From contig NZ_SPQS01000017.1 of assembly GCF_004570865.1 (NCBI RefSeq), forward strand, positions 1 to 64,000: 64,000 nt of DNA. Reading direction: 5' to 3'. Source of the DNA: Bradyrhizobium frederickii. GTDB lineage: Bacteria; Pseudomonadota; Alphaproteobacteria; Rhizobiales; Xanthobacteraceae. The notes beneath the pieces were generated by a model that did no database searches, was not told the DNA's origin, and worked only from the letters and a program-made list of their open reading frames with translations. A program made the position numbers and the translations under genes. Below are positions 49,930 to 57,637 of this stretch, one piece after another. Position 1 is the stretch's first letter; every line of letters begins with the position of its first letter.

Positions 49930-51057
49930 TCATGCCGGCGTCAGCTCGTCATACACCGGATAATCCGTATACCCCTTCTCCTCGCCGCCGTAGAAGGTCG
50001 CGCGGTTGTACGGCGTGATCGGGTAGTCGTGCTGCAGGCGCCGCGGCAGATCGGGGTTGGAGATGAAGATGCGGCCGAAGGCGATGATGTCGGCGTGGCC
50101 ATCGGCAATCGCCGCGTTCGCGGTCTCACCGGTGAAGCCGCCCGCGGTCATCAGCACGCCGCTGTAGAGCGGCCGGAACAGCACCATCGCCGACGGCACG
50201 TTTTCCCAGTGGACGTCGGCACGGCCGGCGCCGCTCGAGCGCGGCTCGATGAAATGCAGATAAGCGAGTCCGAGCTGGTCCAGCGCCTTCACGACGTAGG
50301 TGTAGAGCGGCATCGGATCGGGCTCGCCGGAATCATTGGCGATGCCGTGGGGTGAAAGCCGCACGCCGACGCGGTTCGCGCCAAAGACGTCGATCGCGGC
50401 CTGCGTGACCTCGAGCAGCAGCCGAGCGCGGTTCTCGATTCCGCCGCCATATTGATCGGTGCGCTGGTTGCTGCGCGACTGCAGGAATTGCTCGAGCAGA
50501 TAGCCGTTGGCGCCGTGGATCTCGACACCGTCGAACCCGGCCGCGAGCGCATTCTTCGCACCTTGCCGGAACGCCTCGACGATATCCTTGACCTCCCCGG
50601 TCTCCAGCGCGCGCGGCGTTTCATAATCCGAGATCTTGCCGTCGGCCGTCATCGCCTTCATCCCTTCCGCCCGGATCGGGATCGCCGAGGCCGAAACCGG
50701 CAGCTCGCCGCCGTGAAAGGAGGAATGCGAGACGCGGCCGACATGCCAGAGCTGGAGGAAGATGATGCCGCCCTTGGCGTGCACGGCGTCGACCACCTTG
50801 CGCCAGCCGTCGATCTGCGCCTGCGAATAGATGCCGGGCGTCGCCGGATTGCCGCGGCCGTGCGAAAGCACCGGCGAGGCTTCGGCGATGATCAGGCCGC
50901 CGGGCGTCGCGCGCTGGGCGTAATATTCCGCGTTCAGCGGCCGCGGCGAAAAGCTCTCGCGCTCGGCCCGCATGCGCGTGAGCGGCGCCATCGCGACGCG
51001 ATGCGCAAGCTTGTACGGACCGACCTGCAACGGCCTAAACAACGCTTCGAATTTCAT
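49930..51057 (-). CDS. Alkene reductase, old yellow enzyme family (NemA-like)
   Basis: This 375-residue FMN-dependent TIM-barrel reductase acts on activated C=C bonds, nitrate esters or N-ethylmaleimide. AMAPLTRMRA at the N terminus, the active-site HGAN (in VEIHGANGYLLEQFLQ), the GGGIENRARLL segment, FGANRVGVRLSP and the C-terminal phosphate site IAFGRIFISNPDLPRRL are standard. No iron-sulfur motif is present, as expected. It lies upstream of a palindromic repeat and downstream of an aldehyde dehydrogenase gene in the same direction (119 bases). Confidence 0.94.
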   Translation of the reverse strand: MKFEALFRPLQVGPYKLAHRVAMAPLTRMRAERESFSPRPLNAEYYAQRATPGGLIIAEASPVLSHGRGNPATPGIYSQAQIDGWRKVVDAVHAKGGIIFLQLWHVGRVSHSSFHGGELPVSASAIPIRAEGMKAMTADGKISDYETPRALETGEVKDIVEAFRQGAKNALAAGFDGVEIHGANGYLLEQFLQSRSNQRTDQYGGGIENRARLLLEVTQAAIDVFGANRVGVRLSPHGIANDSGEPDPMPLYTYVVKALDQLGLAYLHFIEPRSSGAGRADVHWENVPSAMVLFRPLYSGVLMTAGGFTGETANAAIADGHADIIAFGRIFISNPDLPRRLQHDYPITPYNRATFYGGEEKGYTDYPVYDELTPA

Positions 51058-51176
51058 GTGGTCCCCGGATGTTTACAGAAGGATGCGGATCATAGCGCGA
51101 GGGGCGGCACCCGGAAAAGGCGCCACCCCCTCGAATGCGGATATTCTCTCTCGCGGAACGCGACAGAGAGCAGGCC

Positions 51177-52673
51177 TTACGCCGTCTTGATCCAGACGGC
51201 CTTCACGTTGAGATATTCCTCGACATGCTGCTTGCCGGACTCGCGGCCGTAGCCGCTCATCTTGTAGCCGCCGAACGGCACAGCCGGATCCATCGCCTGG
51301 TAGCAGTTCACCCACACCGAACCGGCGCGCAGGCGCTTTGCGACCGCATGCGCCTTGCTGACGTCGCGCGTCCACAGGCCGGAGCCGAGGCCGAACGTGG
51401 TGTTGTTGGCGCGCTTGACCAGCTCGTCCATGTCCTTGAACGCGATCGCGGAGATGACGGGGCCAAAGATCTCCTCCTGCGCGATGCGCATGTTGTCCTC
51501 AACGCCCGCGAACACCGTCGGCGAGACGAAGAAGCCTTTCGACAATGCGCCCTCGGTGACGCGGCCGCCGCCGGCGAGTGCCTTGGCACCTTCCTTCTGG
51601 CCGATGTCGAGATAGCCGGTGACGCGTTCGAGCTGCTGCTCGGAGACCAGCGGCCCGATCTGCACATTGGGATCGAGACCGTTGCCGACCTGCAGCTTCT
51701 TGCCGAACTCGGCGACGCGGCCGACGAACTCCTCGTAGATCGACTGCTCGACGAACAGGCGCGTGCCGGCGCTGCAGATCTGCCCCGAATTGGCAAACAC
51801 CGCCATCGCCGCGCCAGGCACGGCGGCATCGAGATCGGCATCGGCAAACACGATGTCCGGTGACTTGCCGCCAAGCTCGAGCGAGACCCGCTTGAGATTG
51901 CCGGCGGAGGCGCGGATGATCGACTGTCCCGTGACATGCGAGCCGGTGAAGGCGACCTTGTCGACGTCGTGATGCGAGGCGAGCGCGGCGCCGGCGGTCT
52001 CGCCGTAGCCGGGCACGACGTTGACGACGCCGGGCGGAATGCCCGCCTCCATTGCGAGCTCGGCGATGCGCAGCGAGGTCAGCGGCGCCTCTTCGGCGGG
52101 CTTGAGCACCACGGTACAGCCGGTCGCGATCGCAGGACCGATCTTCCAGATCGTCGCGGTGAGCGGCCCGTTCCAGGGAATGATGGCACCGACGACGCCG
52201 ATCGGCTCCTTCAGCGTGTAGGAGAAGATTTCGCCAGGCAGCGAGTTCTCGATGGTCTCGCCGTGGATCGCGGTGGTCTGACCAGCATAGTAGCGCAGCA
52301 TGCCGACGGCGCGCAGGCGATAGGCGCGGGTGCGGCTGAGCGGCGCGCCCATGTCGAGCGTGTCGAGCTGCGACAATTCATCGAAGTTCTTCTCGACGAG
52401 GTCGGCAAGCCTCAGGAGCAGGTTCTGCCGCTCGAACGGCTTGACCTTGCTCCAGGGCCCTTCGAAGGCGCGGCGTGCGGCGGCAACCGCACGATCGATG
52501 TCTTCCTTGTCACCCTCCGCGACGGTCGCGAGCAGCTCGCCCGTTGCAGGATTGCGGGTCTCGAAGCGCTTGCCTGAGGCTGCATCGACCCATTTCCCGT
52601 CGATCAGCATCTGCTTGTAGGACCCATTCGCGAACGGATGGCGCGTGATCGGAATAGCCTGCGACACAGCCAT
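51177..52673 (-). CDS. NAD(P)-dependent aldehyde dehydrogenase
   Basis: This 498-residue aldehyde dehydrogenase oxidises an aldehyde to its acid. The catalytic Glu is in VSLELGGKSPDIVF, and the nucleophile Cys in VFANSGQICSAGTRLF. IIPWNGPL and the TGSHVTGQ cofactor loop are intact. The C-terminal FGGYKMSGYGRESGKQ is typical of class 1/2 enzymes. The start at 52673 follows AGGGAG; the frame extends upstream to 52976 without family similarity. The SDR gene at 52864 is divergent, and the two may act on linked alcohol and aldehyde steps. Confidence 0.94.
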   Translation of the reverse strand: MAVSQAIPITRHPFANGSYKQMLIDGKWVDAASGKRFETRNPATGELLATVAEGDKEDIDRAVAAARRAFEGPWSKVKPFERQNLLLRLADLVEKNFDELSQLDTLDMGAPLSRTRAYRLRAVGMLRYYAGQTTAIHGETIENSLPGEIFSYTLKEPIGVVGAIIPWNGPLTATIWKIGPAIATGCTVVLKPAEEAPLTSLRIAELAMEAGIPPGVVNVVPGYGETAGAALASHHDVDKVAFTGSHVTGQSIIRASAGNLKRVSLELGGKSPDIVFADADLDAAVPGAAMAVFANSGQICSAGTRLFVEQSIYEEFVGRVAEFGKKLQVGNGLDPNVQIGPLVSEQQLERVTGYLDIGQKEGAKALAGGGRVTEGALSKGFFVSPTVFAGVEDNMRIAQEEIFGPVISAIAFKDMDELVKRANNTTFGLGSGLWTRDVSKAHAVAKRLRAGSVWVNCYQAMDPAVPFGGYKMSGYGRESGKQHVEEYLNVKAVWIKTA

Positions 52674-52863
52674 GGCTGCACTCCCTGTCAGGTGATTGAT
52701 TGGGTCGATCTGGGCGGGATCGTTCGTCGGACAAGGTACAACCGGCCCGGAGGGGCGTAAAGACGCCGTGGAGCGAAGACCTCCCATGCCGACTTGTGCA
52801 GGGTCGAGCCGAGCGCGTGCTATAACGCGACCGAGCGCAACGCAGCTTCGCCGGAGTCCAGCC

Positions 52864-53709
52864 ATGCCGCATCCCGCCATCGTCAAAGACAACGTTGCCG
52901 TCATCACAGGTGGCGCATCCGGAATCGGGTTTGCCGCCGCCGCGGCGTTTGCGCGCACCGGCATGAAGGTGTGCATCGCGGATGTCGATCAGGGACGCCT
53001 GGTCGAGGCCGCAACAATACTGTCATCCATCGCCGGTGCCGCGAACGTGATGACGGCCGTGGTCGACGTCAGCAAGACAGAAAGCCTGACGGAACTCGAG
53101 CGCGCGGTACGCGAGCGGTTCGGTGGCACCGACATCCTCATGAACAATGCCGGCATCCAGCCGGGCAGCACGCTGTTCGGCGAGCCCGATCATTGGCAGC
53201 GCATCATCGCCGTCAACATGTGGGGCATCATCAACGGCTCGCGCATCTTCGCACCCAACATGATCGCGCGCGGCAGGTCCGGCCTCATCATCAACACCGG
53301 CTCCAAGCAGGGCATCACCACGCCGCCGGGCGATCCCGCCTACAATGTCTCCAAGGCCGGCGTGAAAGCGTTCACCGAAGCGCTCCAGCATGAGCTGCGC
53401 AACACGAAGGATTGTCGCCTCACGGCACATCTGCTGATCCCCGGCTTCGTCTTCACCGGCCTCACCGCTAAGGGGCGCACCGAAAAGCCGGCCGGCGCCT
53501 GGACGCCGGAGCAGACGGTCGATTTCATGCTGGCACGGCTGGAGGCCGGCGATTTCTACATCCTGTGCCCGGACAACGACGTGCCGCGCGCACTCGATGA
53601 GAAGCGCATGCTGTGGGCCGCCGGCGACATCGTCGAGAACCGCCCGCCATTATCGCGCTGGCATCCGGACTACGCGAATGCGTTCAAGAAGTTTGTGGAG
53701 GGGGAGTAG
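52864..53709 (+). CDS. Short-chain dehydrogenase/reductase
   Basis: This 281-residue classical SDR has TGGASGIGFAAAA (residues 15-27), NNAGIQPGS near residue 97 and NTGSKQGITTPPGDPAYNVSK with the catalytic Ser/Tyr/Lys. The C terminus (FYILCPDNDVPRALDEKRM) is longer than in FabG-like members. The start at 52864 follows GGAG. It is divergent from the aldehyde dehydrogenase gene; oxidation of an alcohol ahead of that step is plausible but unproven. Confidence 0.88.
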   Translation: MPHPAIVKDNVAVITGGASGIGFAAAAAFARTGMKVCIADVDQGRLVEAATILSSIAGAANVMTAVVDVSKTESLTELERAVRERFGGTDILMNNAGIQPGSTLFGEPDHWQRIIAVNMWGIINGSRIFAPNMIARGRSGLIINTGSKQGITTPPGDPAYNVSKAGVKAFTEALQHELRNTKDCRLTAHLLIPGFVFTGLTAKGRTEKPAGAWTPEQTVDFMLARLEAGDFYILCPDNDVPRALDEKRMLWAAGDIVENRPPLSRWHPDYANAFKKFVEGE

Positions 53710-53717
53710 CTGTCAGA

Positions 53718-53834
53718 CCCTCATGGTGAGGAGCGCGCCCTTGCGCGCGTCTCGAACCATGCAGGCCCGGCTGAGGCAGTCCGGCCTCGATCCTTCGAGA
53801 CGACCGCTTTCAGCGGTCTCCTCAGGATGCGGGG
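53718..53834. repeat. Intergenic palindrome (CTCATGGTGAGGAG family)
   Basis: CCCTCATGGTGAGGAG and CTCCTCAGGATGCGGG are imperfect inverted ends. Inside, GCGCGCCC..GCGCGC and CGAGACGACCG..CGGTCTC segments also pair. It is related to the element at 47135-47270 by its core and lies between two convergent genes. Confidence 0.65.
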
Positions 53835-53872
53835 TTAAAGGTGTCGCGGCGCGGCGAGTTAGCGCAAGCGCG

Positions 53873-54079
53873 CTACAGCGTCTCTTGCTGATGCCCGCAA
53901 TTCTTGCAGGCGAACTTGACGCGGCTCTGGCCCTTCTCCGCCTGGACCCGGTTCGGGGCCCCGCACTTGCCGCAGACAGCCTCGATGCGGGTCGTGCCCT
54001 GCTTGACGACGATGGACTTCTTTTCCATCGATTCGCGGATCAGGCGCTCGGCCTCCTCACGCAGCGATTGTTTCGACAA
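53873..54079 (-). CDS. Small zinc-ribbon protein, 68 aa
   Basis: This 68-residue protein has an acidic/basic helical start (MSKQSLREEAERLIRESMEK) followed by a zinc ribbon: VCGKCGAPNRV and FACKNCGHQQET, two CxxC knuckles 21 residues apart. No known domain name can be fixed. It could bind nucleic acid or a partner protein. It is followed upstream by YiaAB and PspA genes in the same direction and may belong to that stress locus. Confidence 0.75.
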   Translation of the reverse strand: MSKQSLREEAERLIRESMEKKSIVVKQGTTRIEAVCGKCGAPNRVQAEKGQSRVKFACKNCGHQQETL

Positions 54080-54189
54080 AGCTCGTCTCCGCCTCTGAAC
54101 GCGCGAGAGCCATATCGCACCTGCAGTCGGAGCACAATGCAGGATACGGATCGCGGAGCACGATCAAGCGTTCAGTTCCGGACACGAGA

Positions 54190-54214
54190 GCCGCGGCGCG
54201 TATTGCGCCGCGGC
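54190..54214. terminator. Strong hairpin between zinc-ribbon and YiaAB genes
   Basis: GCCGCGGCGC and GCGCCGCGGC form a perfect 10-base stem with loop GTATT, 39 bases beyond the YiaAB stop. No clear T-run follows on either strand. It probably ends or attenuates the PspA-YiaAB transcript. Confidence 0.6.
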
Positions 54215-54252
54215 CCTCCTGCTTGTCCTCCTGATCGGCTCAACCGTTTTTT

Positions 54253-54528
54253 TCAAGCGGCCTTGGACACCTCCATCAAGAGCCGCTCGGCCTTCGCATC
54301 CTCGATCCGATTGACCAGCCGGCTGCTCTCGTGGTTGTCGCGCACGGTCTTGGTCAGGGTAATGCAGGTCTGGACCAGCATGACGATACCCATGGTGAGA
54401 TAGCCCTTCATCCAGACGTCGATCGGCAGAAAGAAAACGCCGATGGCGACCAGGAAGGCGGAGGCTGCGAAGGACGCGTATGTGAAGGTCACCCAGGCGT
54501 TGCTGTGGGGCTGGCCGTTCTGGTTCAT
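54253..54528 (-). CDS. YiaAB-domain inner-membrane protein
   Basis: This 91-residue protein has two transmembrane helices (about 12-35 and 40-62) and the YiaAB two-helix pattern WVTFTYASFAASAFLVAIGV and MKGYLTMGIVMLVQTCITLT followed by KTVRDNHE. The C-terminal tail is soluble and helical (RIEDAKAERLLMEVSKAA). Homologs are small membrane proteins of unknown function linked with envelope stress. It lies 40 bases after the PspA-like gene and probably in one operon with it. Confidence 0.88.
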   Translation of the reverse strand: MNQNGQPHSNAWVTFTYASFAASAFLVAIGVFFLPIDVWMKGYLTMGIVMLVQTCITLTKTVRDNHESSRLVNRIEDAKAERLLMEVSKAA

Positions 54529-54568
54529 GATGGTCTCCTGTGAGGACGAATGATGACGGGGTTTGGGA

Positions 54569-55264
54569 TCAGGTAATTGGCGAGCGCTTGGACTTCAGCC
54601 GCGCCAGCACGTCGTCTGCGGTCGTCTTCAGCCGCGGGCCAAAGCCCTGCTCGGCCAATCTTTCGGCGATAGCGATGGGACCGGTGGCCGCATCGAGCTC
54701 GACCAGCGCATCGTCGGCCGCCTGAGCTTCCATCTGCCGATCGCGCAGACGCCGCAAAGTGCTCTCCGCCTCCGGCAGCGTGGTTTCGTACGGACGCGCG
54801 GCCTCGATGCCGCTGCGGCGTAGCGAGCGGACCGCCTCCGAGGCACGGGCGACGCGGCGGCCGCGATCGAGCTCGGTGATGCGGGCCTGTGCGTTTGCGA
54901 CGTGCCGCTTCAGCCGGGCGATCTCGGTCGCGAACAGCGCGCGGGCCGTCATCGCGGCATCGCGGTCAGCCTCCAGGCCCGCGATGGCTTCGGCGGCGTC
55001 CCTGGCGAGGTCGTCACGGCCGCCGTCGAGCGCCGCAACCGCACGGGTCTCGAGATCGGCGATGCGGGCGAGGGTCGCCTCGAGCTTGCGGCCTTCCTGC
55101 TGGTCCTGCGCGATCGCCAGCGCCAGCGTCCGCTTGCTGCGCTCGACGGCGGCAGCCGCATCGCGCATCTGCTGGTCGAGAATCAGGAGGGCCGTCCGGT
55201 CTTCCAGCTCTTCGCCTGCGGCGGCCACGCTGCCGCGGAAAAGTGTCGCTACAGTCTTGAACAT
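54569..55264 (-). CDS. PspA/IM30-family membrane-stress protein
   Basis: This 231-residue, almost fully helical coiled-coil protein starts MFKTVATLFRGSVAAAGEEL, the amphipathic membrane-binding helix 0 of PspA/IM30. Helices follow to about residue 190, with LLILDQQMRDAAAAVERSKR near the start and a long Arg/Glu-rich hairpin. PspA oligomers protect the inner membrane against proton leak. The start at 55264 is set by AGGGAG 8 bases upstream. It is divergent from the TetR gene; three similar palindromes lie in the gap. Confidence 0.9.
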   Translation of the reverse strand: MFKTVATLFRGSVAAAGEELEDRTALLILDQQMRDAAAAVERSKRTLALAIAQDQQEGRKLEATLARIADLETRAVAALDGGRDDLARDAAEAIAGLEADRDAAMTARALFATEIARLKRHVANAQARITELDRGRRVARASEAVRSLRRSGIEAARPYETTLPEAESTLRRLRDRQMEAQAADDALVELDAATGPIAIAERLAEQGFGPRLKTTADDVLARLKSKRSPIT

Positions 55265-55280
55265 CTTCAGCTCCCTGTTA

Positions 55281-55351
55281 TGAGCGTTGCTCACAGATCC
55301 TTTGTAGCAAGGAACCTGAACATCGTTCAAGAAAATTTTGAGCAATGATCA
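55281..55351. promoter_or_regulatory. Three related palindromes, candidate TetR operators
   Basis: TGAGC-GTT-GCTCA (55281-55293), TGAAC-ATC-GTTCA (55317-55329) and TGAGC-AAT-GATCA (55339-55351) share the form TGARC-N3-GYTCA; the first two are perfect and the third has one mismatch but longer flanks TTT/AAA. Their centres are 36 and 22 bases apart. They fill the gap between the divergent PspA and TetR starts, as expected for TetR dimers controlling both genes. Confidence 0.7.
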
Positions 55352-55365
55352 AAAATTTGGTAAAG

Positions 55366-55992
55366 ATGCCTAAGACCCTGGAACGTCGAGAGAAATTGAG
55401 GTCAGACCTAATCCTGGCGGCGGAGCGGATGATCGCCGCTCGTGGCTTGTCGGGGCTGAAAACCCGTGATCTCGCCCGCGAGATCGGCTGCGCCAATGGC
55501 GCGGTCTACAACCTCGTGGCCGACATGGACGAGCTGATCCTGCGTGTGGGCTCGCGCACCCTGCTGCGGCTCGACGAGGCTCTCAGCGCAGCGGAAAGCG
55601 CGGGCGAGCCATCGCCGCAGGAGACGCTGGTCCGCATCGCCCTCGCCTATTGCGATTTCGCGGCCGAAAATCTCCAGCTCTGGCGCGCGCTGTTCGAGCA
55701 CCGCATGGAGGCCGACAAGGTCGTCCCCGACTGGTCGGTCCAAGATCAGATGCAGCTGTTCCGCCACATCTACCAGCCGCTGGCCGCGTTGTTTCCGAAG
55801 CGCAGCCGCGAGGAGCTCGGCATCACGGCGCGCGGCCTGTTCTCGGCGGTGCATGGCATGGTGGCGCTCGGACTGGAGCAGAAGCTGGTTGCCGTGCCGC
55901 TGCCGGCGCTGCGCAAGGAGATCGCGGGACTGGTGCGCGCGATGAGCGACGGATTGATCGCACGCGACGTGGAAAGGAGCGGCGGCGGCTGA
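55366..55992 (+). CDS. TetR-family transcriptional regulator
   Basis: This regulator of about 208 residues has an N-terminal HTH: LRSDLILAAERMIAARGLSG, TRDLAREIGCANGAVYNLV, with DMDELILRVGS. The C-terminal domain (about 60-200) is a TetR_C-like helical dimer domain with no recognised ligand pocket. The ATG at 55366 is preferred because the frame from 55345 would start inside the third operator. It very likely represses itself and the PspA-YiaAB genes in response to membrane damage or a lipophilic compound. Confidence 0.88.
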   Translation: MPKTLERREKLRSDLILAAERMIAARGLSGLKTRDLAREIGCANGAVYNLVADMDELILRVGSRTLLRLDEALSAAESAGEPSPQETLVRIALAYCDFAAENLQLWRALFEHRMEADKVVPDWSVQDQMQLFRHIYQPLAALFPKRSREELGITARGLFSAVHGMVALGLEQKLVAVPLPALRKEIAGLVRAMSDGLIARDVERSGGG

Positions 55993-56065
55993 CTAAAATT
56001 TCACCTGTCGCATCGCCAGTAGCACGCTTAGCCTTCGAGCCGTCCCTCACCTCTCGGAGCTACTC

Positions 56066-57520
56066 ATGCCCCTCCTCATCCGCGGCGGCACCGTCGTCAA
56101 TCACGATCATTCGCGCCGCGCGGACGTGCTGATCGCCGGCGAGACCATCGTCGCGATCGGCGCTTCGCTCGATGCGCCGACAGGGAGCGAGATCATCGAT
56201 GCGGGTGGCGCCTACGTCATCCCGGGCGGGATCGATCCGCACACCCATCTCGAAATGCCGTTCATGGGCACCGTCACCGCCGACGATTTCGAATCCGGAA
56301 CCAAGGCGGCGCTGAGCGGCGGCACCACCATGGTGGTGGATTTCTGCCTGCCCGATCCCGGCCAATCCATGCTCGTGGCGTATCAGGAGTGGCGGCACAA
56401 ATCCGAGAAGGCGGCCAGCGACTACGGCTTCCACATGGCGGTGACGTCATGGTCGAAGCAGATCCATGACGAGATGGAGATTGTGGTCAAGACCTACGGC
56501 ATCAACACCTTCAAGCATTTCATGGCCTACAAGGGCGCGCTGATGGTGAACGATGACGAGCTCTACAACTCGTTCGCGCGCTGCGCCCATCTCGGCGCCA
56601 TGCCTGTCGTCCATGCGGAGAACGGCGACGTCGTCGCCCTGATGCAGGAGGCGCTGATCGCGCGCGGCGTCACCGGCCCCGAGGGCCACGCCTATTCACG
56701 GCCGCCGGAGGTCGAGGGCGAAGCCACCAACCGCGCCATCATGATCGCCGATATGACCGGCACGCCGGTCTATATCGTGCACACCAGCTGCCGCGAGGCG
56801 CATGAAGCCATCGCTCGCGCGCGTGCCAGTGGAAAGCGGGTCTATGGCGAACCGCTGATCCAGCATCTGCTGCTCGATGCCGGCGAATATCAGAGCAAGG
56901 ACTGGGACCATTCCGCACAGCGCGTGATGTCGCCGCCGTTCCGCGACAAGTCGCATCAGGACAGCCTCTGGGCCGGGCTGCAAGCCGGCTCGCTACAGGT
57001 GGTTGCGACCGATCATTGCGCCTTCACCACCGAGCAGAAGCGGTTCGGGCGCGGCGATTTCAGGAAGATCCCGAACGGCACCGGCGGCCTCGAAGATCGC
57101 CTGGCGCTGCTCTGGACCGCGGGCGTCGCCACGGGGCGGCTGACGAAAGAGGAATTCGTCGCGGTAACCTCGGCGAACATCGCCCGCATCCTCAACATCT
57201 ATCCGCGCAAGGGCGCGGTCGCCGTAGGCTCTGATGCCGACATCGTGGTGTGGGATCCGAAGGCGAGCAAGACTATTAGTGCCAAACGGCAGATGAGCCG
57301 GATCGATTACAACGTGTTCGAGGGTTTTGCCTGCACCGGCGGTGCGGCGGCAACGCTGTCGCGCGGTCGTATCGTCTGGACGGATGGCGATCTGCGCGCC
57401 GAGGCCGGCGATGGGCGATACGTCGAACGTCCCGCCTTCTCGCCGGTGCATGTGGCAAATTCCACCTGGAAGGAACTGACGGCTCCGCGCGCCGTCGCGC
57501 GCGGCGCGGTGACGCCGTAA
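56066..57520 (+). CDS. hydA: Dihydropyrimidinase
   Basis: This 484-residue cyclic amidohydrolase opens dihydrouracil/dihydrothymine or hydantoins. The first metal motif is GGIDPHTHLEM (H59, H61). The carboxylated lysine lies in FKHFMAYKGALM (near residue 156), with later His in VVHAENGD and VYIVHTSC, and Asp in VATDHCAFT. All ligands are present, and length is typical. It stands alone after the TetR gene; other pyrimidine-degradation genes are not next to it. Confidence 0.94.
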   Translation: MPLLIRGGTVVNHDHSRRADVLIAGETIVAIGASLDAPTGSEIIDAGGAYVIPGGIDPHTHLEMPFMGTVTADDFESGTKAALSGGTTMVVDFCLPDPGQSMLVAYQEWRHKSEKAASDYGFHMAVTSWSKQIHDEMEIVVKTYGINTFKHFMAYKGALMVNDDELYNSFARCAHLGAMPVVHAENGDVVALMQEALIARGVTGPEGHAYSRPPEVEGEATNRAIMIADMTGTPVYIVHTSCREAHEAIARARASGKRVYGEPLIQHLLLDAGEYQSKDWDHSAQRVMSPPFRDKSHQDSLWAGLQAGSLQVVATDHCAFTTEQKRFGRGDFRKIPNGTGGLEDRLALLWTAGVATGRLTKEEFVAVTSANIARILNIYPRKGAVAVGSDADIVVWDPKASKTISAKRQMSRIDYNVFEGFACTGGAAATLSRGRIVWTDGDLRAEAGDGRYVERPAFSPVHVANSTWKELTAPRAVARGAVTP

Positions 57521-57578
57521 GCCATCGCACTCCCTGGCAGAAGTCCGGGGTAACGACCTCAATCTTGGAGAGACTTTA

Positions 57579-57603
57579 GGAACGAACGGCTGGAGGCCTC
57601 GTT
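57579..57603 (+). promoter_or_regulatory. EcfG-type general stress promoter
   Basis: GGAAC (57579-57583), 16 bases, then CGTT (57600-57603) match the alphaproteobacterial sigma-EcfG consensus GGAAC-N16/17-CGTT exactly. Transcription should begin near 57610, upstream of the ATG at 57638. The downstream gene is a catalase fusion, a typical general-stress target. Confidence 0.8.
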
Positions 57604-57637
57604 GTCGCGTAGTTTCTCTCCAGCACGCGAGTCCCTC

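Noticed and set aside
57602..57637. TTG start with GGAGG for the catalase fusion
   Set aside because: The TTG lies on the -10-like CGTT of a perfect EcfG promoter, so it would not be within the transcript; the family start is the ATG at 57638.
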